Positions 1 through 5,602 of a stretch of 5,607 nt of DNA are shown in pieces (the stretch's first letter is position 1; each line of letters opens with the position of its first letter). Source of the DNA: Candidatus Methanoplasma sp. (lineage in GTDB: Archaea > Thermoplasmatota > Thermoplasmata > Methanomassiliicoccales > Methanomethylophilaceae); assembly GCA_031254265.1 (NCBI GenBank), contig JAIRUV010000005.1, positions 1 through 5,607 on the forward strand, written 5' to 3'. The notes below the pieces were generated by a model. That model was not told where the DNA came from and made no database searches. It was given only the letters and a program-made list of their open reading frames with translations. The position numbers and the translations under genes were made by a program.

Positions 1-4
1 AATC

Positions 5-11
5 CTTAATA
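5..11 (+). promoter_or_regulatory. Putative TATA box of the mtxX-queDCE operon
   Basis: CTTAATA is centred about 28 bases before the ATG at 36, the usual distance from an archaeal TATA box to the transcription start. If it is real, the mRNA would start at or next to this ATG and be leaderless. No purine-rich ribosome binding site is seen before either candidate start. The window begins only 4 bases upstream, so a B-recognition element cannot be judged. Confidence 0.35.
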
Positions 12-35
12 CGCATGATAAAATATGAATGCTCA

Positions 36-785
36 ATGTTTACCGTAAAAGACCTTCTTCAGTCAGACATCTCAGACGTACGCGTGGGGATCGGCCGCGG
101 CACAGACTCCGGACACGTAGAGAACAGCGTCCGCACGCTGAACAAAGGAAGTGTGAAGATATACGACGATCCGAAGAAGCTGATCGGCGACCTGTTCTCA
201 GGCAACATAGACGCGGCGGTCAGGGGAGACATGCCCTCCAACGAGCTGCTCCATCTCTTAAGGGAAAAGGCAGGCGTCAAAGTGCTGGAGAGGCTGGTGA
301 TAATGGAGCCTCTGAGAGGCCGCACATTCTTCATGGCACCGGTAGGCATCGACGAAGGCAACACCGTGGAAGAGAAATACCGGATCGCGGTCAGAGCGAT
401 AAAGCTCATGAAAGAGATGGGAGCGGGAACGAAGATAGCCGTTATGTCCGGAGGAAGGAACGGGGACAGGGGAAGGATCAAAGCGGTGGACGCTTCCATA
501 GACGATGCGGAGAAGCTTGTGGCCATGCTTAAGAAGGAAGGCTATGACGCATACAACGCAGAGATACTGATAGAATCGGCGACGGAGGAGGCTGACCTGA
601 TAATCGCACCCGACGGTGTGACCGGGAACCTGATCTTCAGGACCCTGCATTTCATCGGAGGCGCGGTCGCGCTCGGCGCCCCCGTGCTCAATATAGACAA
701 AGTGTTCGTTGACACGTCCAGGGTCAAGATCGATTATATGGATTCCATAATACTCGCGGCAAAACTGGCAGAGGACAAGAGATGA
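36..785 (+). CDS. mtxX: Methanogenesis marker protein 4 (MtxX), phosphotransacetylase-like
   Basis: This encodes a 249-residue protein that I recognise as MtxX/methanogenesis marker 4, a family related to phosphate acetyl/butyryl transferases. The family is tied to methanogens, but its reaction is not established. Recognisable segments are VGIGRG near the N-terminus, [17 protein letters not shown] (about 131-147), and PDGVTGN (192-198) followed by a Gly/Ala-rich stretch and the [11 protein letters not shown] end region typical of the phosphotransacetylase fold. No signal peptide or membrane segment is seen, so it should be cytoplasmic. An in-frame ATG at 15 would add seven residues. I prefer 36 because bases 1-35 are AT-rich and non-coding in character, and a TATA-like CTTAATA at 5-11 lies at leaderless spacing from 36. 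The stop overlaps the queD start (ATGA, 782-785), so it is the first visible gene of an operon with queD, queC and queE. The family call is fairly sure; the start is less so. Confidence 0.85.
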   Translation: MFTVKDLLQSDISDVRVGIGRGTDSGHVENSVRTLNKGSVKIYDDPKKLIGDLFSGNIDAAVRGDMPSNELLHLLREKAGVKVLERLVIMEPLRGRTFFMAPVGIDEGNTVEEKYRIAVRAIKLMKEMGAGTKIAVMSGGRNGDRGRIKAVDASIDDAEKLVAMLKKEGYDAYNAEILIESATEEADLIIAPDGVTGNLIFRTLHFIGGAVALGAPVLNIDKVFVDTSRVKIDYMDSIILAAKLAEDKR

Positions 786-1255
786 TCATAGAGATCGACG
801 GGGGCCACAACGGGATAAGGTTCTCATCCTGCCACTTCATCCCGATGCACGAGAAATGTTCCAGGCTCCACGGCCACAGCTACATAGTTAGGATGAGGCT
901 AGAAGGAGAGCCGGACGAGGACGGCATGGTCATGGACTTCGTTGTGCTCAAGAAGAAACTGAAGGAAATGACGGAGGAGATGGACCACAAGGTCCTGTTG
1001 CCCTCAGGCTCTAAGATCGTGAAGATAGAGGAGAGGAGCGGATCGGTGGAAGTGACGTCATGCGGCAAAAGATATGTCTTCCCGGCAGAGGACGTCCTTC
1101 TTCTGGACATCCCCACGACCACTGCGGAAGAGATGGCCAGGCTGATGACCGAGAAGATAGCCGCCGGCATATCCGGGGTTAAGACGGTCAGGAGCGTATC
1201 CATAGGGCTGGACGAAGAGCGCGGACAGACGGCGTGGTACACGAAGGTACTATGA
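782..1255 (+). CDS. queD: 6-carboxytetrahydropterin synthase QueD (PTPS family)
   Basis: This 157-residue protein belongs to the 6-pyruvoyl-tetrahydropterin synthase fold. It should convert 7,8-dihydroneopterin triphosphate to 6-carboxy-tetrahydropterin, the first committed preQ0 step. Visible zinc ligands are His18, His30 and His32. The QueD-type C-x3-H-G-H motif is present with catalytic Cys26, followed by Asp68-His69 of the catalytic dyad and a PTTTAEEMA helix (111-119). Glu145 or Glu146 is the likely pterin-anchoring acid. The cysteine before HGH favours QueD over the PTPS-III type, which has Glu there. It is longer than bacterial QueD (about 120 residues) because of an extra segment at about 75-105, which appears to be a charged loop/hairpin. 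It starts inside the mtxX stop (ATGA) with GAGG upstream, and ends in a TATGATG junction with queC. In archaea preQ0 feeds archaeosine synthesis in tRNA. Confidence 0.9.
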   Translation: MIIEIDGGHNGIRFSSCHFIPMHEKCSRLHGHSYIVRMRLEGEPDEDGMVMDFVVLKKKLKEMTEEMDHKVLLPSGSKIVKIEERSGSVEVTSCGKRYVFPAEDVLLLDIPTTTAEEMARLMTEKIAAGISGVKTVRSVSIGLDEERGQTAWYTKVL

Positions 1256-1923
1256 TGCCGAAGGCCATCGTGCTGCTGTCCGGAGGGTTGGACTCCGCAG
1301 TGACGCTGGCGATCGCGATAGACGAAGGAAGCGAGGTCACGGCGTTAAGCTTCAGATACGGTCAGAGGCACACGAGGGAGCTGGACTCTGCGGAAGCGGT
1401 CTGTGAACATTATGGTATAGATCACAAGGTGATCGGCATAGATCTGTCGTCCTTCAGGTCGGCGCTTACAGATAAAAGTATAAAGATACCTTCCGACAGG
1501 GAAGGCAAGCTCGATGAAGATATTCCGGACACATATGTGCCAGCAAGGAATATCATATTCTTAAGCATCGCCGCGGGACTGTGCGAATCGGCCGGCGCCG
1601 GTGCGGTGTACATAGGGGCGAACGCGGTGGAGTATTTGGGATACCCAGACTGCCGCCCTGAGTTCTTCTTACAGTTCAAAAAGATGCTTGCCGAAGGGAC
1701 CAAGGCAGGCATCGAAGGCAGAACGATAGATATAAGGACCCCTCTAATCGGTCTCAGCAAGGCGGACATCGTCAGGAAAGGGAAGGAGCTCGGCGCGCCG
1801 CTGCACCTGACCTGGTCGTGTTATAAGGGCGGCGATACCGCCTGCGGGCACTGCGATTCATGCAGGCTGAGACTCAAAGGTTTTGAAGAAGCAGGACATA
1901 AGGATGAGATAAGCTACGGGTGA
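1255..1923 (+). CDS. queC: 7-cyano-7-deazaguanine synthase QueC
   Basis: This 222-residue ATP-dependent enzyme converts 7-carboxy-7-deazaguanine to preQ0 using ammonia. The N-terminus has the PP-loop SGGLDS (9-14), followed by FRYGQRH (33-39) and VPARN (95-99), all hallmarks of QueC. The C-terminal zinc site is C-x7-C-x2-C-x2-C (Cys189, 197, 200, 203). The length is normal for a stand-alone QueC, with no fused glutamine amidotransferase domain as in the archaeosine-forming Gat-QueC type, so it should be a preQ0 maker. Two adjacent ATGs (1252 and 1255) overlap the queD stop. An AAGGT at 1244-1248 sits better spaced for 1255, while 1252 would give an ATGA overlap like the previous junction. A GTG at 1234 would add residues with no family match. 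It is co-directional with queE, which follows after 4 bases. Confidence 0.93.
   Translation: MPKAIVLLSGGLDSAVTLAIAIDEGSEVTALSFRYGQRHTRELDSAEAVCEHYGIDHKVIGIDLSSFRSALTDKSIKIPSDREGKLDEDIPDTYVPARNIIFLSIAAGLCESAGAGAVYIGANAVEYLGYPDCRPEFFLQFKKMLAEGTKAGIEGRTIDIRTPLIGLSKADIVRKGKELGAPLHLTWSCYKGGDTACGHCDSCRLRLKGFEEAGHKDEISYG
1918..1923 (+). promoter_or_regulatory. Ribosome binding site of queE
   Basis: GGGTGA matches the archaeal GGAGGTGA ribosome binding sequence and lies 4 bases before the queE ATG. It contains the queC stop codon, so ribosomes ending queC are positioned to start queE. Confidence 0.6.
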
Positions 1924-1927
1924 AAGA

Positions 1928-2551
1928 ATGAAGATATGCGAATATTTCCGATCGATCCAGGGGGAGGGGGTTACGATAGGCATACCTACGTACTTCATAC
2001 GGACGGCCGGGTGTAATCTGAGATGCGAATGGTGCGACACGACCTATGCCTGGGAAGGCGGCAGGGAGATGTCGGTGGATGAGATAATGGAGATGGTGGA
2101 CGATACGGAGAACGTCTGCATCACCGGAGGGGAGCCGATGCTCCAGAAAGATACACTTAAGCTGCTGGACAGGCTTTTGAAAGTGGGTAAGAAGGTCATC
2201 ATAGAGACCAACGGCTCCGTTGACATATCAGGGATACCGAAGGATGACAAAGTGATCATCAGCCTTGACGTGAAGTGCCCGTCGTCGGGGATGTCGGAAA
2301 AGAATCTCCCTTCTAATCTTGAACACATAGGAAAGAAGGACCAGATCAAATTCGTGATAGGCAACCAGGTCGACCTTAACTATGCGATACGCTACCTGAG
2401 GGAGAACCCTGTGGACGCGAATGTGGTATTCGGCGCCGTCGGAGGCATGGACCTGCGGGACATCGCCGAGGAAGTGGTCCGCAGAAAACTGAATGTGAGG
2501 GTCCTGCCGCAGCTTCACAAGATAATATGGGGCGAGGAGAGGTCAGTCTGA
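1928..2551 (+). CDS. queE: 7-carboxy-7-deazaguanine synthase QueE (radical SAM)
   Basis: This 207-residue radical S-adenosylmethionine enzyme rearranges 6-carboxy-tetrahydropterin to 7-carboxy-7-deazaguanine, between the QueD and QueC steps. It has the QueE opening FRSIQGEG (7-14), which binds substrate. The canonical cluster motif C-x3-C-x2-C is Cys29, Cys33, Cys36 and is followed by Asp-Thr-Thr-Tyr. The SAM-binding TGGEP is at 66-70, with the SLDVKCPSSG segment and the C-terminal PQLHKIIWG ending typical of QueE. The family length is normal and no key residue is missing. GGGTGA at 1918-1923, which includes the queC stop, is a good ribosome binding site 4 bases before the ATG and suggests translational coupling to queC. 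Its last 9 bases overlap the 3' end of the convergent NifX-like gene on the minus strand. Confidence 0.93.
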   Translation: MKICEYFRSIQGEGVTIGIPTYFIRTAGCNLRCEWCDTTYAWEGGREMSVDEIMEMVDDTENVCITGGEPMLQKDTLKLLDRLLKVGKKVIIETNGSVDISGIPKDDKVIISLDVKCPSSGMSEKNLPSNLEHIGKKDQIKFVIGNQVDLNYAIRYLRENPVDANVVFGAVGGMDLRDIAEEVVRRKLNVRVLPQLHKIIWGEERSV

Positions 2552-2884
2552 CCCTGCCCTTTTTCTTAATTCTGTTCTTCTTTTGAGATCCATTATGCAC
2601 TCTTCGACAGTGCCGTCCTCGTCGTAGGCAACATGTATGCCGGCCTTTCTGAGTATATCGAGGCCGTGGGAACCTATCCCTCCGGTAATGACAGCATCGA
2701 CGCCCAGCCCCGCTATCGCGTTGGCGACCTTCATGCCTGCGCCCAAGGAATCTGCATGCTCGTTCTTCACAACCTGATAGTCAAGTGTGTCGGAATCCAC
2801 TATCAAAAAGAACGGAGCGTGGCCGAAGTCCTCCGCAACGTATGAATCCAGCGTATCTCCTTCGGCTATGACTCCTATCTTCAT
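2543..2884 (-). CDS. NifX/NafY-like dinitrogenase iron-molybdenum cofactor family protein
   Basis: This 113-residue protein is of the Nitro_FeMo-Co type, a small fold found in NifB C-termini, NifX, NafY and many stand-alone proteins that hold iron-sulfur or metal cofactors. The family pattern is visible: MKIGVIAEG start, an FGHAPFFLIVD segment (20-30), LGAGMKVANAIAGLGVDAVITGGIGSHGLDIL (47-78), then AGIHVAY (81-87). His22 and the loop around 71-74 are where family members often bind metal. The usual Gly-Pro-Asn/Lys-Ala is Gly-Ser-His-Gly here. The tail (100-109) is rich in Lys and Arg. The start overlaps the mrp stop in an ATGA (2881-2884), and GGTGGAG just upstream is a good ribosome binding site, so it is co-translated with the Fe-S ATPase. 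No nitrogenase gene is in the window, so a role in nitrogen fixation is not implied. A cofactor carrier or partner of Mrp is the simplest inference. Confidence 0.85.
   Translation of the reverse strand: MKIGVIAEGDTLDSYVAEDFGHAPFFLIVDSDTLDYQVVKNEHADSLGAGMKVANAIAGLGVDAVITGGIGSHGLDILRKAGIHVAYDEDGTVEECIMDLKRRTELRKRAGSD
2560..2584 (+). terminator. Pyrimidine/T-rich terminator candidate after queE
   Basis: Just 9 bases after the queE stop, the plus strand has a T5 run (2560-2564), then further T/C-rich sequence ending in T4 (2581-2584). Archaeal RNA polymerase stops at U-tracts of this kind without needing a hairpin, and none is obvious here. The tract is the antisense of the Lys/Arg-rich tail of the NifX-like gene, so base composition imposed by that protein could also explain it. 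Confidence 0.4.
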
Positions 2885-3711
2885 CTGTTCTCCACCGTTC
2901 TTATGAGCTTGTCGACTATGCTGTTGAATGCCGCCGCCGATTTCGAAGCCGGCTCGGCAATGACCACAGGCCTGCCGGAGTCCCCGGAGGCCGCCACGAC
3001 GGGTTCAAGGGGGACGCGCCCCAAGAACTGTATCTTCAGGTTTTCCGCGGTCTTCTCGCCTCCGCCCGATCCGAATATGTCGGTCAGTTCCCCGCAGTGC
3101 GGGCATACGAACCCGCTCATGTTCTCGATGATACCAAGGATATGCAGGTCGGTCTGGGACGCGAAGTTTATCGATTTCCTGCCGTCAAGCAATGCGACGT
3201 CCTGTGGTGTCGTCACGATGACCGCCCCATCGGCCTTCGGTATCAGCTGGACTATTGAAATTGCTTCATCCCCCGTCCCCGGAGGCATATCGATGATCAG
3301 ATAATCAAGTTCGCCCCACGCCACATCCTCGATGAACTGCCTTATGGCGCTCGTCTTCATCGGCCCCCTCCACATGACTGCAGAATCCTTCTCCGGAAGA
3401 AGGAAACCCATCGACATGATGCTTAGGGAAGGGGGCACGGACACCGGGATAAGCCTATCATCCTCGGCATGGAGCTTGGCATCCTCGATATGGAACATCT
3501 TCGGGATGCTGGGACCGGTTATGTCTATGTCCATTAGGCCGGTCCGGTATCCTTTCAGCGAAAGGGCCTGAGCGATGTTAGATGAAACTGTGCTTTTTCC
3601 TACTCCGCCCTTTCCGCTCATGACGATGATCACATGTCTGATCCTGGAAAGGCTGTCATGCAGTCGTGTGTCCCTGACGATATCTTCGCCGCTCATCATT
3701 GGCTTGGGCAT
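2881..3711 (-). CDS. Mrp/NBP35 (ApbC)-family Fe-S cluster carrier ATPase
   Basis: This 276-residue cytoplasmic P-loop ATPase of the MinD/Mrp group assembles and delivers [4Fe-4S] clusters to target proteins. The deviant Walker A is SGKGGVGKST (32-41) with signature Lys34 and Lys39. It is followed by MDIDITGPSIP (60-70, switch I region) and LIIDMPPGTGD (138-148, Walker B/switch II). The cluster-binding CxxC is Cys203-Pro-His-Cys206 in NMSGFVCPHCGE, expected to bridge two subunits of a dimer. There is no N-terminal DUF59 domain and no NBP35-type N-terminal four-cysteine motif, which matches the short archaeal form. ATGs at 3699 and 3696 are alternative starts. I keep 3711, which has an AGAGAG purine stretch just upstream. 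It is the first gene of a two-gene operon with the NifX-like gene and diverges from the DUF4143 ATPase across a 217-base region. Confidence 0.92.
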   Translation of the reverse strand: MPKPMMSGEDIVRDTRLHDSLSRIRHVIIVMSGKGGVGKSTVSSNIAQALSLKGYRTGLMDIDITGPSIPKMFHIEDAKLHAEDDRLIPVSVPPSLSIMSMGFLLPEKDSAVMWRGPMKTSAIRQFIEDVAWGELDYLIIDMPPGTGDEAISIVQLIPKADGAVIVTTPQDVALLDGRKSINFASQTDLHILGIIENMSGFVCPHCGELTDIFGSGGGEKTAENLKIQFLGRVPLEPVVAASGDSGRPVVIAEPASKSAAAFNSIVDKLIRTVENR

Positions 3712-3743
3712 GTTATCTCTCTTTGTACGGCAACGGCTAGTCC

Positions 3744-3751
3744 CAATAAAG
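3744..3751 (-). promoter_or_regulatory. Putative TATA box of the mrp operon
   Basis: On the minus strand this reads CTTTATTG, centred about 36 bases before the mrp ATG at 3711. Transcription would start about 10 bases before the ATG, giving a very short leader containing AGAGAG. It is the best TATA-like match in that stretch, but it is assigned by eye. Confidence 0.35.
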
Positions 3752-3802
3752 GGTTATCGGAACGGCATTAACCGACAAACACACTGTTTACTATCCATGT
3801 TT

Positions 3803-3821
3803 TCGAACCCAAGGAGTTCGA
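3803..3821. repeat. Short inverted repeat TCGAAC/GTTCGA
   Basis: TCGAAC at 3803-3808 and GTTCGA at 3816-3821 form a perfect 6-base inverted repeat around a 7-base spacer in the divergent region between mrp and the DUF4143 ATPase. It directly abuts the left copy of the larger AT-rich repeat. It could be an operator half-site pair. Its short length means chance cannot be excluded. Confidence 0.4.
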
Positions 3822-3897
3822 TTTTCAAAAGTTTTTGAAACACACTTCAAAAAAAGTTATTTTTAAAAAGTTTTTGAAACACACTTCCAAAACTTTT
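3821..3897 (+). repeat. Two-copy direct repeat with nested palindromes and ACACAC-loop hairpins
   Basis: A perfect 22-base repeat, AAAAGTTTTTGAAACACAC followed by TTC, occurs at 3827-3848 and again at 3866-3887, a period of 39 bases (over three turns of B-DNA). Similar ATTTT-rich flanks extend the likeness to 3821-3848 and 3859-3887. The left copy contains an 18-base palindrome (3823-3840: TTTCAAAA, GT, TTTTGAAA). Each copy can also fold as a hairpin with the same ACACAC loop. The left stem is TTTTTGAA/TTCAAAAA (3832-3839 with 3846-3853). The right stem is AAAAGTTTT/AAAACTTTT (3866-3874 with 3889-3897) plus GAA/TTC next to the loop, separated by one mismatch. The right arm runs into the TATA-like box of the ATPase gene, so a regulatory role for that gene is the natural inference. 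Confidence 0.75.
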
Positions 3898-3904
3898 ATC
3901 TATT
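3894..3904 (+). promoter_or_regulatory. Putative TATA box of the DUF4143 ATPase gene
   Basis: TTTTATCTATT is centred about 30 bases before the ATG at 3929. No ribosome binding site precedes that ATG, and the only nearer ATG (3916) runs into a stop after two codons, so a leaderless transcript is likely. The A-rich sequence just upstream, where a B-recognition element would lie, is part of the right-hand hairpin arm. Confidence 0.45.
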
Positions 3905-3928
3905 CTCCCTTCAATATGTCCTAAGACA

Positions 3929-5125
3929 ATGACCCCTAAAGCTCGAGACAGATATCTGAACAAACTCATAGAATCAATGGATGTACCAGTGATCAAAGTG
4001 ATATCCGGCGTCAGGAGATGCGGGAAATCCACGTTGCTTGATATTTTCGAATCCTACCTCATATCCATCGGGATAGAAAAGGAAAGGATCGTGAGGATAG
4101 ACATGGATTCAAAGGAGATGAGAGAACAGGTCTCAAATTGGTCCGAAATGTACTGTGCCGCTGAAAAGCGTATGAAGAAGGGCGTTAGGAACTACATCCT
4201 CCTGGATGAAGTTCAGAACATAATCGACTGGGAGAACGCGCTCATAAGCATGTACACGGATTTCGACGCCGACTTCTATGTGACAGGTTCGAACGCAGTC
4301 ATGTTATCTCCCAATTCGGGGACGAAACTGGTCGGAAGATTCATCGAGATACAGATGCTGCCATTGTCATTCAGAGAGTACATGGATTTCACAGGTTCAG
4401 ATGACAAAGAAGGATCCTTCATAGAATATATGGGAACAGGCGGATTTCCCCTGGTCGCTCTGCTCCACGATCGGCCCGCGTTGCAAAAGGATGTGCTCAG
4501 CGGCATATACAGCACCGTCATGGATCTGGACATCATAGAAAAGAACGATATACGCGACACTTCGCTGCTTAAGAATCTGGCAGAATTCCTGATCGAGAAC
4601 GTCGGGAACACGGTGTCCGCGAAAAGCATCTCCGATTATCTGAACAGCGGCGGCAGAAGAAGCAATCCGCACACCATAGATGATTATCTGTTGATCATGG
4701 AACGTGCGTTCCTGCTGTACAGGGTAAGAAGATACGACATAGCAGGAAAACTCAGATTAAAGACGCTCGGTAAGTATTATGTCGTGGATCCCGGGTTCAG
4801 GAGTCTTATTGGCGGCAGGCAGGACGGTTCGGGCAGGATCCTTGAGAACATAGTCTATCTTGAGCTGGTACGCAGAGGATACGAGATCAGTATCGGGAAG
4901 GTCGGTACGCATGAAGTGGATTTCATCGCCGACAAACACGGCGACCGCATGTACGTGCAGGTTACAAAGACGATGTCGGACGAGGGGGTCGCGGAACGCG
5001 AAATGAGATCGTTGTTAGAGATAGAGGACAATCATCCGAAGATGATATTATCCATGGACCCGGAGATGCCCGGCGATCATCTGGGAATAAAGAACAGGAA
5101 CATAATCAGATGGCTCCTTGAATAA
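3929..5125 (+). CDS. AAA ATPase with DUF4143 C-terminal domain
   Basis: This 398-residue protein has the layout of the AAA_14 plus DUF4143 family. Walker A is GVRRCGKST (27-35), Walker B is YILLDEVQ (89-96), and the sensor-like TGSNAVML is at 119-126. LVGRFIEIQMLPLSFREY (134-151) carries the conserved Gly-Arg and Leu-Ser-Phe-x-Glu-Tyr of the family. A middle helical region (about 200-270) resembles a winged-helix segment. The C-terminal domain carries LENIVYLELVRRGYE and EVDFIA followed by VQVTK, a PD-(D/E)xK-nuclease-like core. The usual E/Q-x-K signature is imperfect (Gln-Val-Thr-Lys), so nuclease activity is doubtful. The cellular role of this family is not established. Members are often multicopy accessory genes spread by transfer. 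It stands alone, divergent from mrp, with its own promoter and a repeat array upstream. No clear U-tract terminator follows the TAA. Confidence 0.88.
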   Translation: MTPKARDRYLNKLIESMDVPVIKVISGVRRCGKSTLLDIFESYLISIGIEKERIVRIDMDSKEMREQVSNWSEMYCAAEKRMKKGVRNYILLDEVQNIIDWENALISMYTDFDADFYVTGSNAVMLSPNSGTKLVGRFIEIQMLPLSFREYMDFTGSDDKEGSFIEYMGTGGFPLVALLHDRPALQKDVLSGIYSTVMDLDIIEKNDIRDTSLLKNLAEFLIENVGNTVSAKSISDYLNSGGRRSNPHTIDDYLLIMERAFLLYRVRRYDIAGKLRLKTLGKYYVVDPGFRSLIGGRQDGSGRILENIVYLELVRRGYEISIGKVGTHEVDFIADKHGDRMYVQVTKTMSDEGVAEREMRSLLEIEDNHPKMILSMDPEMPGDHLGIKNRNIIRWLLE

Positions 5126-5171
5126 TAAAAAAGACATTCTCTCGGTTAAGCCTGATGATCGGACAGAACAG

Positions 5172-5178
5172 ATTTATT
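5172..5178 (+). promoter_or_regulatory. Putative TATA box of the VOC gene
   Basis: ATTTATT is centred about 26 bases before the ATG at 5201, which fits an archaeal promoter giving a leaderless mRNA starting at that ATG. A 5-base inverted repeat (AGCCG at 5185-5189, CGGCT at 5195-5199, loop TGCTG) lies between the box and the ATG. It may be fortuitous. Confidence 0.4.
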
Positions 5179-5200
5179 CCAGGAAGCCGTGCTGCGGCTC

Positions 5201-5602
5201 ATGCCGATAGGCGATCCCGGCGGAGGGAACTTCAGATACACGACCGAAGGGTTACCGGAGGCTGTTTTCATGGCGACCGTACCATGCAGAAATATTGACG
5301 GTGCGTTATCTTTCTACAAAGGGTTGCTTGGAATGGATGTGCTCTACAGGAAAGAGGGAGAGGCGGCTGTGAGAAGGAACAACGCCACCCTGCTCCTGAA
5401 AGTATCCGATGCCGCCGGCATAGATACTGGCATATTTCTCGGAGTGGAGAACCCGTACGACCTTCACAGGCGTCTGGTGGACGAAGGAGTTGTGTTCGTG
5501 AAGGATCCAACGAGGGCACCGATGGGAGTATTCACTTCTTTCAGGGACAGCGACGGCAACATCATACATGCGATAGAAATGAAAGCAGAAATAAGGCCTT
5601 GA
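5201..5602 (+). CDS. VOC (glyoxalase/bleomycin-resistance fold) family protein
   Basis: This is a single vicinal-oxygen-chelate domain of about 110 residues within a 133-residue protein. Family marks are ATVPCRNIDGALSFYKGLLGMDVLYR (25-50, first strand and helix), NPYDLHRRLVDEGVVFVKDP (84-103), and GVFTSFRDSDGNIIHAIEM (109-127). Glu126 sits at the usual C-terminal metal-ligand position. The first-strand position that is His or Gln in metal-dependent glyoxalases has no such residue (Val-Pro-Cys), so a glyoxalase I activity should not be assumed. The function and substrate are unknown. The start is uncertain. ATG 5201 fits the TATA-like box as a leaderless start. ATG 5270 would trim 23 residues, begins right at the domain, and has a GGAGG ribosome binding site (5257-5261) 8 bases ahead. 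A GTG at 5189 lies before the expected transcription start. Confidence 0.8.
   Translation: MPIGDPGGGNFRYTTEGLPEAVFMATVPCRNIDGALSFYKGLLGMDVLYRKEGEAAVRRNNATLLLKVSDAAGIDTGIFLGVENPYDLHRRLVDEGVVFVKDPTRAPMGVFTSFRDSDGNIIHAIEMKAEIRP
5257..5261 (+). promoter_or_regulatory. Possible ribosome binding site for a shorter VOC protein
   Basis: GGAGG lies 8 bases before the in-frame ATG at 5270, where a VOC protein would begin with MATVPCRNID and a typical family length of 110 residues. It competes with the leaderless start at 5201. Both could be used, or this could be chance within coding sequence. Confidence 0.4.

Noticed and set aside
59..650. Minus-strand open frames opposite mtxX
   Set aside because: They are shadows of the biased codon use of mtxX, with no family resemblance or ribosome binding site.
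1234..1254. GTG at 1234 as the start of queC
   Set aside because: It would add residues with no match to QueC and lengthen the overlap with queD. The ATGs at 1252/1255 fit the family N-terminus and have AAGGT upstream.
3796..3822. GGGTTCGAA-like sequence (minus strand) resembling a tRNA T-arm
   Set aside because: The flanking bases do not pair as a T-stem, and no acceptor, D or anticodon arms can be found around it.
2903..3838. Plus-strand open frames opposite mrp
   Set aside because: They are antisense to a gene with complete, well-matched motifs, and their translations are low-complexity (Ser/Pro-rich) with no recognisable domain.
3827..3887. Repeat pair as a small CRISPR array
   Set aside because: Only two copies are present, the 17-base gap is low-complexity A/T sequence instead of a normal spacer, and no cas genes are nearby.
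5185..5199. AGCCG/CGGCT hairpin as a terminator for the ATPase gene
   Set aside because: The stem is only 5 bases with no U-tract after it, and it lies downstream of the putative promoter of the next gene.
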